A DNA stretch of 24,061 nt from Intrasporangiaceae bacterium (GTDB lineage: Bacteria; Actinomycetota; Actinomycetes; Actinomycetales; Dermatophilaceae): assembly GCA_012518475.1 (NCBI GenBank), contig JAAYSB010000014.1, positions 1 to 24,061 on the forward strand, in the 5' to 3' direction. Below are positions 1-7,096 of this stretch, piece by piece. Positions within the stretch are counted from its first letter, which is position 1; every line of letters begins with the position of its first letter. The translations under genes and the position numbers were made by a program. The notes under the pieces were generated by a model. That model ran no database searches, was not told where the DNA came from, and was given only the letters and a program-made list of their open reading frames with translations.

Positions 1-275
1 ACTCCTTCGAGCTGGAGGCGCAGCTGGAGGGTGAGGATCCGTATGTCGACCTCGGTCCGGCGTATACCTTCATCGACGACTTCTCCGACCGCTTCGCCAA
101 GGGCGCGCCGTCCCTTCGGGACTGCACGACGCTGCGGCTGCGTGGTGACATCACCTTCGGCGCCGACGTCCGCTGTGTCGCCGACGTCGATGTCGTCGCG
201 GACCATCGGTCGGTCGTCCCCGATGGTGCGGTTCTCACCGGCGCCGGTGCCGATGTCCTGGAGCCGGCGCCGTGA
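1..275 (+). CDS. galU: UTP--glucose-1-phosphate uridylyltransferase, C-terminal end (partial)
   Basis: The window opens inside this gene. Reading from base 3, about 90 codons remain and end at TGA 273-275. The enzyme makes UDP-glucose from UTP and glucose-1-phosphate for envelope polysaccharides. The remnant has the C-terminal look of the eukaryotic-like UDPGP family found in actinobacteria: an FIDDFSDRFAKGAPSL segment followed by a left-handed beta-helix-like stretch (TLRLRGDITFGADVRCVADV). The catalytic N-terminal domain lies outside the window. Its stop codon overlaps the GTG of the next gene (GTGA), so the two are probably translationally coupled. A galU-type gene upstream of glp is the usual actinobacterial arrangement, which supports the call. 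The family is inferred from the tail and the neighbours only. Confidence 0.75.
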   Translation, partial: SFELEAQLEGEDPYVDLGPAYTFIDDFSDRFAKGAPSLRDCTTLRLRGDITFGADVRCVADVDVVADHRSVVPDGAVLTGAGADVLEPAP

Positions 276-1534
276 GCCTGACCAGCATCGAGGACCACCT
301 CTCCGCCATCCTCGCCACCATCGAGCCCACGCCGCCGTCCGCAGTCGCGGTCGGTGAGGCCCTGGGGCTCACGCTCGCCGAGCCGGTCAACTCCGCCGTC
401 GACCTGCCGGGCTTCACAAACTCCGCCATGGACGGGTATGCGGTGCGCGCCGCCGACTGCGCCGGCGCCTCCGCCTCGACCCCGGTCTCGCTCCGGGTCG
501 TCGGTGACATCGCAGCCGGGGACACCCGCAGTCTCACCCTGGAGCCGGGGACGACCTGGCGCATCATGACCGGGGCGCCGCTGCCCGACGGCGCCGACGC
601 GGTCGTTCCGGTTGAGGAGTCCGATGGTGGCACCTCGCAGGTCGAGCTGCGGCTCGCGCCCGAGACCGGGCGGCATCTGCGGCGCCGGGGTGAGGACGTC
701 GCTGCCGGGACCGAGATCCTCTCTGCCGGAACGGTTCTCACCCCCGGACGCCTCGCGCTCGTCGCGGCTGCCAACGTGCCGGTCGTCACGGTGCGGAGGC
801 GGCCGTGCGTCGCCGTCATCTCCACCGGCGACGAGCTGCGCGAGCCGGGCACCGATCTGGAGCACGGACAGATCGTCGACTCGAACTCCCTCATGCTCGC
901 CGCCCTCGTCGAGGCCAGCGGGGTCGACGTCATCAAGCTACCCCGGGTGCGCGACGAGGCGCAGGCCTTCAGTCGGGCCCTGGCCGAGGCTGCAGCCGCT
1001 GCGGACCTCGTGCTCACGACCGGCGGGGTGTCGATGGGCGCCTACGACACGGTCAAGGAGGTCCTCTCCGCACGCGGCTCGGTCTCCTTCCGCAAGGTCG
1101 CCATGCGGCCCGGTATGCCACAGGGACAGGGAGTCGTCGGCCCCCGGGACACCCCGCTCATCACCCTGCCGGGGAACCCGCTCAGTGCCATGGTCTCCTT
1201 TCACGTGTTCGTCCTGCCCGCCATCGCCGGGCTGCAGGGACGCTCAGTCGCAGCCGACTCCTGGCAGGCTGCCGCAGTCCCCGGGCGGGCCGTGCGGGGC
1301 TGGCGGTCCGTGCAGGGCAAGACCGAGCTGACCCGCGTCACCCTGCGCAACGGGGCGATGACCCCGGCCACGGGCCAGGGCTCACACATGGTCGGCGCGC
1401 TCGCCGATGCCAACGCCCTGGCGATCGTGCCGCCCGATGTCGTCGAGGTCGCCGAGGGCGACGTGCTGTCCTGCCTGCGACTCGTCGGCACGGTCCCGGC
1501 CAACAGCGCCCACAGAGAGGGGAACGGGCTATGA
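272..1534 (+). CDS. glp: Gephyrin-like molybdotransferase Glp (MoeA family)
   Basis: A 420-aa MoeA/gephyrin E-domain protein. MoeA enzymes insert molybdate into adenylylated molybdopterin. Visible family motifs are SAMDGYA (51-57), STGDEL (184-189), DSNS (203-206), TTGGVSMG (249-256) with Asp259, RPGMP (279-283) and LPGNP (299-303); the C-terminal domain carries GSHMVGALADANAL (370-383). The GTG start at 272 overlaps the galU stop, with GGAG at 260-263 as ribosome binding site. In actinobacteria the moeA paralogue lying between galU and the membrane-protein gene glpR is the one called Glp, which binds FtsZ and takes part in division. The glpR gene is present at 3426, so this copy is most likely Glp. 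The catalytic-looking residues are kept, so an enzymatic role alongside moaC and mog is also possible. The stop overlaps the moaC ATG (ATGA). Confidence 0.9.
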   Translation: MSLTSIEDHLSAILATIEPTPPSAVAVGEALGLTLAEPVNSAVDLPGFTNSAMDGYAVRAADCAGASASTPVSLRVVGDIAAGDTRSLTLEPGTTWRIMTGAPLPDGADAVVPVEESDGGTSQVELRLAPETGRHLRRRGEDVAAGTEILSAGTVLTPGRLALVAAANVPVVTVRRRPCVAVISTGDELREPGTDLEHGQIVDSNSLMLAALVEASGVDVIKLPRVRDEAQAFSRALAEAAAAADLVLTTGGVSMGAYDTVKEVLSARGSVSFRKVAMRPGMPQGQGVVGPRDTPLITLPGNPLSAMVSFHVFVLPAIAGLQGRSVAADSWQAAAVPGRAVRGWRSVQGKTELTRVTLRNGAMTPATGQGSHMVGALADANALAIVPPDVVEVAEGDVLSCLRLVGTVPANSAHREGNGL

Positions 1535-2070
1535 GTCAGGAGAGCGCATCGCGCCCCGCCCGCCTGACCCACGTGCGCGACGATGGCTCGGCACACATGG
1601 TCGACATCTCCGCCAAGGCCGTCACTGCGCGGGAGGCCTCCGCCGCCGGGCGCGTACTCCTCTCGGGGGCAGCCGTGAGTGCCCTGCGCAGCGGTGAGGT
1701 CCCCAAGGGGGACGCCCTCGCTGTCGCCCGGATCGCCGGCATCCAGGCGGTCAAGAAGACCCCCGACCTCATCCCGCTGGCCCACCCCGTCGCTGTCCAC
1801 GCTGTCGCCGTCGACCTCGTCGTCGGGGACGACGGTGTGGACATCACCGCGACCGTGCGCACCGCCGACCGGACCGGCATCGAGATGGAGGCCCTCACCG
1901 CCGTCGCCGTCGCGGGACTGGCGCTCATCGACATGATCAAGGCTGTCGACAAGCACGCCCGGATCACCGACGTGCGCGTCACGGCCAAGGCCGGAGGTCG
2001 CTCGGGCGACTGGCGTGAGGGCGTCGCGGACGGGAATTCGGACGCAAGCGAGGAGTCCCCCCATGAGTGA
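1531..2070 (+). CDS. moaC: Cyclic pyranopterin monophosphate synthase MoaC
   Basis: A 179-aa protein. MoaC converts the MoaA product into cyclic pyranopterin monophosphate, the first stable molybdopterin precursor. Family motifs seen: MVDISAKAVTAREA (23-36), KKTPDLIPLAHP (75-86), TGIEMEALTA (115-124), DMIKAVDK (134-141, with the conserved active-site lysines) and GGRSGDW (155-161). The open frame runs further upstream but that part is antisense-like noise inside glp. The ATG at 1531 is chosen because it overlaps the glp stop, has a purine-rich GAGAGGGGAA in front, and sits at the normal N-terminus. The 3' end overlaps mog by 8 bases. No moaA, moaD or moaE is in the window, so the rest of the pathway must be elsewhere. 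Confidence 0.95.
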   Translation: MSQESASRPARLTHVRDDGSAHMVDISAKAVTAREASAAGRVLLSGAAVSALRSGEVPKGDALAVARIAGIQAVKKTPDLIPLAHPVAVHAVAVDLVVGDDGVDITATVRTADRTGIEMEALTAVAVAGLALIDMIKAVDKHARITDVRVTAKAGGRSGDWREGVADGNSDASEESPHE

Positions 2071-2545
2071 CCAGCGGCGCGCTGTCGTCATCACCTGCTC
2101 CACCCGTGCCGCGCAGGGGGTCTATCCGGATCGCGGGGGGCCGCTGCTCGTCGAGGCACTGCGGTCCTGGGGCTTCACCTGCGATGACCCCGTGGTCGTC
2201 CCCGACGGTCCGCTCGTCGAGGCAGCGCTTCGTGACGCCGTCGCCATCGGCGCTGCCGTCGTCGTGACCACCGGGGGCACCGGCCTGACGCCGACGGACG
2301 GCACGCCTGAGGCCACCCGGCTCGTCATCGACGCCGAGGTGCCGGGGATCGCTGAGGCGATCCGCGTCGCAGGGGTGGCCCAGGGCATACCCACCGCGAT
2401 GCTGTCCCGGGGGATCGCCGGGCTAGCCGGGACAACCCTCATCGTCAACGTGCCGGGCTCGCCCGGTGGCGTGCGCGACGCCCTACGGGTCCTCGAGCCG
2501 GTTCTGCCGCATGCTGTGAGCCAGATCCACGGCGGGGACCACTGA
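2063..2545 (+). CDS. mog: Molybdenum cofactor biosynthesis protein, MogA/MoaB family
   Basis: A 160-aa protein of the MogA/MoaB fold, which adenylylates molybdopterin before molybdate insertion by a MoeA-type partner. The signature TTGGTGLTPTDGTPEAT (about 72-88) and the C-terminal VNVPGSPGGVRDAL segment are both present, and length is normal. The ATG at 2063 is preferred over the upstream in-frame start at 2015, which would lie deep in moaC; AGGAG at 2051-2055 sits 7 bases before it. It overlaps moaC by 8 bases, so it belongs to the same operon. Gephyrin-type systems fuse a Mog-like G domain to a MoeA-like E domain; here the two are separate genes in one operon. MogA and MoaB cannot be told apart from sequence alone. 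Confidence 0.93.
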   Translation: MSDQRRAVVITCSTRAAQGVYPDRGGPLLVEALRSWGFTCDDPVVVPDGPLVEAALRDAVAIGAAVVVTTGGTGLTPTDGTPEATRLVIDAEVPGIAEAIRVAGVAQGIPTAMLSRGIAGLAGTTLIVNVPGSPGGVRDALRVLEPVLPHAVSQIHGGDH

Positions 2546-2573
2546 TGACCGTGATCCTGCGGGGACGGACGCG

Positions 2574-3209
2574 GTGTCACGCGGTGGGGTGACGCTCGCC
2601 GGGCATACCCCATTCGGTGAGCCGATCGTGCTGCGGCCCTTCAGGTTCCGCGACCAGGAGGCGTATCTCGCGGCGCGGCGCGCCAACCGGGACTGGCTGA
2701 CGCCGTGGGACCCGACGAGTCCGGACGGCGTCCCGCCGCGGATGACGTTCCGGGAGATGGTGCGTCAGCAGCGCGCGCGGGCCCGCAGTCTGGAGTCGCT
2801 CGCGTTCCTCATCGAGACCGGCGGCGAGATCGTCGGGCAGGTCAACGGCAACAGCATCATGTGGGGCTCGGCCAGGTCGTTCAGCGCCGGTTACTGGGTG
2901 GCGGCGAGCGCTGCCGGGCGGTGGATCGCACCGACCGCGGTGGCGATCCTCGGCGACTACGGCTTCGGCGCGCTCGAGCTGCACCGGCTCGAGCTCGGCA
3001 TCCGGCCGGAGAACGCCGCGTCCCTGTCGGTCGCCGGCAAGCTGCGGATGCGCGAGGAGGGGCTCCGGGCGAGCTATCTCCATATCGACGGGGCGTGGCG
3101 GGACCACCGGATCTTCGCACTCACCGCCGAGGACCTTGCGCAGGACGGCTGGGGCGGGTCGTTCCGGGAGCGGCTGGCGCGCAGCTTCGAGGAGCGCCCC
3201 GCCCGCTGA
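2574..3209 (+). CDS. GNAT family N-acetyltransferase, RimJ/RimL type
   Basis: A 211-aa GNAT protein. The N-terminus (IVLRPFRFRDQEAYLAAR, about 18-35) is the typical beta1-alpha1 start of RimJ/RimL-like acetyltransferases. The acetyl-CoA region is around residues 115-130 (ASAAGRWIAPTAVAIL), followed by YGFGALELHRLELGI and PENAASLSVAGKLRMREEG, the usual C-terminal half of this subfamily. RimJ/RimL enzymes acetylate N-terminal alanine or serine of ribosomal proteins, but many relatives have other substrates, so no gene symbol is given. The GTG start at 2574 lies 28 bases after mog. A RimJ-like gene between mog and glpR is part of the conserved actinobacterial cluster. The protein is basic and ends just before the repeat-rich gap. 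Confidence 0.85.
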   Translation: MSRGGVTLAGHTPFGEPIVLRPFRFRDQEAYLAARRANRDWLTPWDPTSPDGVPPRMTFREMVRQQRARARSLESLAFLIETGGEIVGQVNGNSIMWGSARSFSAGYWVAASAAGRWIAPTAVAILGDYGFGALELHRLELGIRPENAASLSVAGKLRMREEGLRASYLHIDGAWRDHRIFALTAEDLAQDGWGGSFRERLARSFEERPAR

Positions 3210-3215
3210 GCCCAA

Positions 3216-3251
3216 CCCGTGCCCGTGCCCGTGCCCGTGCCCGTGCCCGTG
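3216..3251 (+). repeat. (CCCGTG)6 tandem hexanucleotide repeat
   Basis: Six perfect head-to-tail copies of CCCGTG, starting six bases after the acetyltransferase stop codon; a seventh unit is broken (CCCGAC). Such a repeat can change copy number by slippage. It lies between a stop codon and a strong hairpin and upstream of the glpR promoter, so it is non-coding as read here. One open frame through it would encode a Pro-Val run in front of GlpR, but that extension is not believed. Confidence 0.95.
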
Positions 3252-3252
3252 C

Positions 3253-3324
3253 CCGACGTTGATGTATGGCGACACGCAGGGGCACGGGGCGTTCCCCCTG
3301 CGTGTCGCCATACAACAACGTCGG
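3253..3324. terminator. Long hairpin: 30-bp arms with one mismatch
   Basis: Bases 3253-3282 and 3295-3324 are reverse complements at 29 of 30 positions, around a 12-base loop (CACGGGGCGTTC). It directly follows the hexanucleotide repeat and lies between the acetyltransferase and glpR, both on the + strand. It could end the galU–glp–mog transcript and so separate glpR into its own unit. It has no T-tract, which is common for actinobacterial hairpin terminators. Its length and near-perfect symmetry also fit a small palindromic mobile repeat. Confidence 0.6.
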
Positions 3325-3412
3325 CACTGACCCCGGGGGACGTCACACCCGTTCCACCTGTCACTTTGGCGACACACCGACGAGGTTCCCCGCTGGCGGG
3401 TGAGGCCGCACC

Positions 3413-3418
3413 TACGGT
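3413..3418 (+). promoter_or_regulatory. -10 hexamer TACGGT of glpR (leaderless)
   Basis: TACGGT fits the actinobacterial TANNNT -10 consensus and ends 7 bases before the GTG at 3426, so transcription would start at or next to the start codon. No -35 is clear. Confidence 0.5.
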
Positions 3419-3425
3419 GGTCACC

Positions 3426-4442
3426 GTGGGAACCGGCATCGTCTTCATTGTTCTTGTGGCGATCTGGCTTGCCTACTTCGTGCAGTACTGGTCCCGGCGG
3501 CGTGAGCACCTCGCGACCGCACGTTCGGTGGAGGCCTTCTCCGAGGCGATGCGCGTGCTCGAGCGCCGCCCGGCCGTCCGTGGCTCGGTCCCGGACCGGA
3601 TCTCCACTGCCTATGCCGTGAGCCCGGCCCGGGTCGTCGCTCAGCCCGCGCCCCGCCCTCAGGTCATCGCCAAGCCGCGCCCAGCACCTGTGACCCCCGG
3701 AGGAGACCCCGGTATGCGTCTGAACCTTTCCGTTCCGAAGTCCGCGTCCTCCCTTGCCGGTTCGGCCCGCGCGACGCTCGGTCGAGCGGCGACGTCACTG
3801 CCGGGCCGGGGGTCCTCCGGTGGTCCCGTATCCGGTCGGCCCGCGAAGTCAGGGGCTCCGGTGCCCAGTCGCAAGGTCCGTGGCCTGGCACTGCTCGCCA
3901 CGCTGTTCGCCACCCTCGTGCTCGCCGTCCTGGCAGCGTTCTCTGTTGTCGTGTGGTGGATCCCGCTCATCGCCCTGGCCGCCACGATCGCGAGCTTCTT
4001 CTGGCTCCGCTCCGCCGTCCAGGCCGAGATCAGGGTCCGCCGGGCAGCCCGCGCCCGCGTCCGCCGCTCTCGTTCCGCCGGTGCCCGCCCTGCTTCCGGT
4101 GCGGCGCCCGCCCCACACCGCGTGGCTGCAGAGGAGCACGAAGTAGCCACCCCCTTCTCCGGGCACGAGCTCGTTGAGGACGCCACCGTCATCGCCACGG
4201 CGCAGGCTGCCGATGAGTCCGAAGCCGTTGACACCGTCCCTGCCGAGGTGACTGCTGAGGGTCGTCCCGACGGGTGGCAGCCGGTCCCCGTGCCGCCGCC
4301 GACCTACACGCTCAAGGCCAAGGCCGAGCGGCCTACCCCCGTCTTCGCCGAGGACGACGACATCCCCCAGGCCCCGCAGTTCGAGGGCATCTCCGCGCGG
4401 GACACTGCCGACACCGACCGCAAGCGCGCCTACGGCACCTGA
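3426..4442 (+). CDS. glpR: GlpR / SepX-like membrane receptor of Glp
   Basis: A 338-aa membrane protein. Transmembrane segment 1 is at residues 3-20 (IVFIVLVAIWLAYFV), followed by a basic stretch and the RSVEAFSEAMRVLERR motif (33-48). A Pro/Ala/Arg-rich linker leads to two more segments (about 152-176 and 178-196). The cytoplasmic tail is acidic and carries WQPVPVPPPTYTLK (284-297), a motif I recognise from actinobacterial GlpR/SepX. Known from the family: GlpR recruits the MoeA-like Glp to the membrane at the division site in Corynebacterium, and SepX supports septation in Streptomyces. The open frame extends to 3219 through the hexanucleotide repeat; GTG 3426 is chosen because it gives the family N-terminus and has a leaderless -10. 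An in-frame ATG at 3714 has its own GGAGGAG site. Confidence 0.85.
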   Translation: MGTGIVFIVLVAIWLAYFVQYWSRRREHLATARSVEAFSEAMRVLERRPAVRGSVPDRISTAYAVSPARVVAQPAPRPQVIAKPRPAPVTPGGDPGMRLNLSVPKSASSLAGSARATLGRAATSLPGRGSSGGPVSGRPAKSGAPVPSRKVRGLALLATLFATLVLAVLAAFSVVVWWIPLIALAATIASFFWLRSAVQAEIRVRRAARARVRRSRSAGARPASGAAPAPHRVAAEEHEVATPFSGHELVEDATVIATAQAADESEAVDTVPAEVTAEGRPDGWQPVPVPPPTYTLKAKAERPTPVFAEDDDIPQAPQFEGISARDTADTDRKRAYGT

Positions 4443-4459
4443 CCGACCTGCGCCTGCGT

Positions 4460-4509
4460 GGTTGGAGGTGTGCGACGGCGGGGCACCGACGCCACGGACC
4501 TCCACTCAG
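4460..4509. repeat. 50-bp intergenic repeat, copy 1
   Basis: First of two copies that match at 48 of 50 bases. Each copy has inverted ends (TGGAGGT ... ACCTCCA) and an inner GGCG/CGCC pair, so each can fold into an imperfect hairpin. It lies in the convergent gap between glpR and the oxidoreductase gene, where it could act as a terminator for both strands. Confidence 0.9.
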
Positions 4510-4542
4510 CGCAGGGGTTGGCTCGGTCTCCGGCGCCCTCCC

Positions 4543-4592
4543 GGTTGGAGGTGTGTGACGGCGGGGCACCGACGCCAGGGACCTCCACTCAG
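4543..4592. repeat. 50-bp intergenic repeat, copy 2
   Basis: Second copy, in the same orientation, 83 bases after the first. It differs only by C to T in the GTGTGC part and C to G just before the right inverted end. Same possible role as a terminator. Two near-identical copies this close suggest recent duplication or gene conversion. Confidence 0.9.
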
Positions 4593-4620
4593 GGATGGTG
4601 AGGGTGCTACCCGGCCCCGG

Positions 4621-5646
4621 TCAGCCCTCCGGCGTCGGCTGCTCGACGACCTCGCCTGACGCGGCTGGGGAGAACACGACCCGGCCCACCGTGTCGCCGT
4701 TCGCCAGGGCCTGCAGACCGGCCGGGATCTCATCGAGACCACGTGCCTCACCGATGAGCGGCTTGACGACCCCTTCATAGGCGAGGCGGGTCAGCTCGTC
4801 GTGGCACGCCTGAACCGCAGCAGGGTCGAACCGGTTGTACAGGCCCCAGTGCAGCCCGACGATCGAGTAGTTCTTCACGAGGGCGTGGTTGAGCGCCGCC
4901 TGCTGGATGTCGCCTCCGGCGAAGCCGATGACAAGGATGCGCCCCTCGAAGGCAATGCACTTGGTCGACCGCTGATAGGTCTCGCCACCGACGGGGTCAT
5001 AGATGACGTCGGCACCACGGCCGCCCGTCGCCTCCTTGACGACGTCGACGAAGTCCTCCGTGTGCCGGTCGACGACGATGTCGGCGCCGAGGGCACGGGC
5101 GTATTCCGCCTTCGCTGCTCCGCCGACGACTCCGATGACCCTTGCGCCGGCGGCCTTGCCGAGCTGGATGGCGGCCGAACCCACGCCCCCGGCGGCGGCG
5201 TGGATGAGCAGGGTCTCGCCCTCCTTGAGCTGGGCGCGACGGTGGAGTCCGAACCAGCCCGTCTGATAGCCGATGAACAGCCCCGAGGCCTCCTCATTGG
5301 TCAGGGCCTGGGGAGCGGCGAAGGTCATGGCCGAGTCGAGCACCGCATACTCGGCGAACGCGCCGTGCGGGAGGACCGGGCCACCGATGACCCGGTCACC
5401 GACCTCCCAGTCAGTGACATGCGGGCCGACCTCGACGATCTCGAAGCACCCCTCGACACCGGGTGTGAACGGGAGGTCAGGCTTGACCTGATAGAGGCCC
5501 CGGCACATGAGGACATCGGGGAAGTTGGCGGCAGCGGCCAGGGTCCGGACCCGCAGCTGGGAGCCGGTGAGCTCCGGCAGCTCGACGTCGACCTCCTCGA
5601 GGACGTCCGTGGGTTCACCGAGCCTCGTCACCTGCCATGCGCGCAT
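4621..5646 (-). CDS. NADPH:quinone oxidoreductase-like protein (zinc-independent MDR family)
   Basis: A 341-aa medium-chain dehydrogenase/reductase. The N-terminal GroES-like domain includes NFPDVLMCRGLYQVKP (41-56) and the GVEGCFEIVEVG (63-74) segment; the Rossmann nucleotide site is HAAAGGVGSAAIQLGK (149-164), with GAADVIYDPVGG-like residues near 211-221. Zinc-binding cysteines and histidines of true alcohol dehydrogenases are absent, as expected for quinone oxidoreductases. It probably reduces quinones or enones with NADPH; the natural substrate cannot be read from sequence. The start at 5646 (ATG) is supported by a leaderless -10. The gene diverges from fumC with only 22 bases between start codons and converges with glpR. 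Confidence 0.88.
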   Translation of the reverse strand: MRAWQVTRLGEPTDVLEEVDVELPELTGSQLRVRTLAAAANFPDVLMCRGLYQVKPDLPFTPGVEGCFEIVEVGPHVTDWEVGDRVIGGPVLPHGAFAEYAVLDSAMTFAAPQALTNEEASGLFIGYQTGWFGLHRRAQLKEGETLLIHAAAGGVGSAAIQLGKAAGARVIGVVGGAAKAEYARALGADIVVDRHTEDFVDVVKEATGGRGADVIYDPVGGETYQRSTKCIAFEGRILVIGFAGGDIQQAALNHALVKNYSIVGLHWGLYNRFDPAAVQACHDELTRLAYEGVVKPLIGEARGLDEIPAGLQALANGDTVGRVVFSPAASGEVVEQPTPEG

Positions 5647-5652
5647 GGCACG

Positions 5653-5681
5653 ACTCTACGATGAATGGATGAATGAGTCAG
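5653..5681 (-). promoter_or_regulatory. Promoter of the quinone oxidoreductase gene (leaderless)
   Basis: On the minus strand CTGACT (5681-5676), a 17-base spacer and TAGAGT (5658-5653) form a good -35/-10 pair. The -10 ends 6 bases before the ATG at 5646, so the mRNA should be leaderless. The -35 lies inside the fumC coding region. Confidence 0.6.
5657..5662 (+). promoter_or_regulatory. -10 hexamer TACGAT of fumC (leaderless)
   Basis: TACGAT ends 6 bases before the fumC ATG at 5669. It shares two bases (TA, 5657-5658) with the -10 of the divergent gene. No convincing -35 is seen; it would lie inside the oxidoreductase coding region. Confidence 0.55.
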
Positions 5682-7081
5682 CGACGACCACAGCATCGAC
5701 GCGCGTGGAGCGCGACACACTCGGCCCGGTCGAGGTTCCGGCCGACCGGCTCTGGGGGGCGCAGACGGAGCGGTCCTTCGAGAACTTCGACATCTCCGGC
5801 GAGCGGCAGCCCGACGAGATCATCCGTGCCCTGGCGATCGTCAAGCGGTCCAGCGCCATCATCAACGCCCGGCTCGGGGTCCTCTCCCCGGAGAAGGCCG
5901 ACGCCATCGTCGCGGCCGCGGACGAGGTGCTGGAGGGTGATCATCCGAAGGAGTTCCCTCTCGTCGTCTGGCAGACCGGCTCGGGCACTCAGAGCAACAT
6001 GAACATGAACGAGGTCCTCGCCAACCGGGCTTCGGAGATCCTCGGCGGTGTCCGCGGCGAGGAGCGCCGCATCCATCCGAACGACGACGTGAACAAGAGC
6101 CAGTCGAGCAACGACGTCTACCCGACGGCGATGCACGTCGCTGCAGCGGAGGGCGTCGAGCTGCGTCTGCGGCCGGCACTCCTCCAGCTCCGGGAGACGT
6201 TGCAGGCCAAGGCAGTCGAGTTCGATGACATCGTCAAGATCGGCCGCACGCATCTCATGGACGCCACACCTCTGACGCTCGGCCAGGAGCTGAGCGGCTA
6301 TGTCGCCCAGCTCGACCAGGCGTGGAGGCACATCGACAGCGCCCTGCCCCACGTGCGGGAGCTCGCCCTCGGCGGCACCGCAGTGGGCACCGGTCTGAAC
6401 AGCCCGAAGGGGTATGCGCAGGCCGTGGCCGCAGAGATCGCCGAGTTCACCGGGCTCGAGTTCGTCACCGCTCCGAACAAGTTCGAGGCGCTCGCCTCGT
6501 GCGACGGACTCGTCCAGCTGCACGGTGCGTTACGCGGCCTGGCGGCCGCGCTGATGAAGATCGCCAACGACGTCCGGTGGATGGCCTCAGGTCCGCGCTC
6601 GGGCCTCGGCGAGATCACCATTCCCGCGAACGAGCCGGGGTCTTCGATCATGCCGGGCAAGGTCAACCCCACCCAGAGCGAGGCCCTGACGATGCTCGCG
6701 GCCCAGGTCATGGGCAATGACGTGGCTGTCGGCATCGGGGGCGCCTCGGGCAATTTCGAGCTCAACGTCTTCCGGCCGATGATCGCCTACAACGTCTGCC
6801 AGTCCATCCGGCTGCTCGCGGACGGTATGCGCAGCTTCGATGAGCACTGTGCGCAGGGCATCGAGCCCAACCGAGAGCGGATCACCGAATTGCTCGAGCA
6901 GTCGCTCATGCTCGTGACGGCACTCAACCCCCACATCGGCTACGACAAGGCGGCCGAGATCGCGAAGAAGGCGCATGCAGAGGGGTCGACCCTGCGTGAG
7001 GCGGCTGTCGCCTCCGGCCACCTGACCGGCGAGGACTTCGACGCCTGGGTCGTTCCGGGTGACATGACCGGCCGGAGCTGA
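5669..7081 (+). CDS. fumC: Class II fumarate hydratase
   Basis: A 470-aa fumarase, which interconverts fumarate and L-malate in the TCA cycle as a soluble homotetramer. The superfamily signature GSSIMPGKVN is at 324-333, TGSGTQSNMNMNEV at 103-116, HPNDDVNKSQSSND at 136-149, and the catalytic GRTHLMDATPL at 192-202. Length is normal for FumC. The open frame reaches back to 5507, but that part is antisense to the oxidoreductase gene; ATG 5669 gives a normal N-terminus and fits the leaderless -10. The next gene converges with only 15 bases between stop codons and no visible terminator, so the two transcripts may overlap. Confidence 0.96.
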   Translation: MNESATTTASTRVERDTLGPVEVPADRLWGAQTERSFENFDISGERQPDEIIRALAIVKRSSAIINARLGVLSPEKADAIVAAADEVLEGDHPKEFPLVVWQTGSGTQSNMNMNEVLANRASEILGGVRGEERRIHPNDDVNKSQSSNDVYPTAMHVAAAEGVELRLRPALLQLRETLQAKAVEFDDIVKIGRTHLMDATPLTLGQELSGYVAQLDQAWRHIDSALPHVRELALGGTAVGTGLNSPKGYAQAVAAEIAEFTGLEFVTAPNKFEALASCDGLVQLHGALRGLAAALMKIANDVRWMASGPRSGLGEITIPANEPGSSIMPGKVNPTQSEALTMLAAQVMGNDVAVGIGGASGNFELNVFRPMIAYNVCQSIRLLADGMRSFDEHCAQGIEPNRERITELLEQSLMLVTALNPHIGYDKAAEIAKKAHAEGSTLREAAVASGHLTGEDFDAWVVPGDMTGRS

Positions 7082-7096
7082 CCAGGGGCGTCGTGC

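Noticed and set aside
3219..3425. N-terminal extension of GlpR through the (CCCGTG)6 tract, giving a Pro-Val repeat
   Set aside because: It crosses the 30-bp hairpin, lacks a ribosome binding site and does not match the family N-terminus. GTG 3426 with a leaderless -10 fits better.
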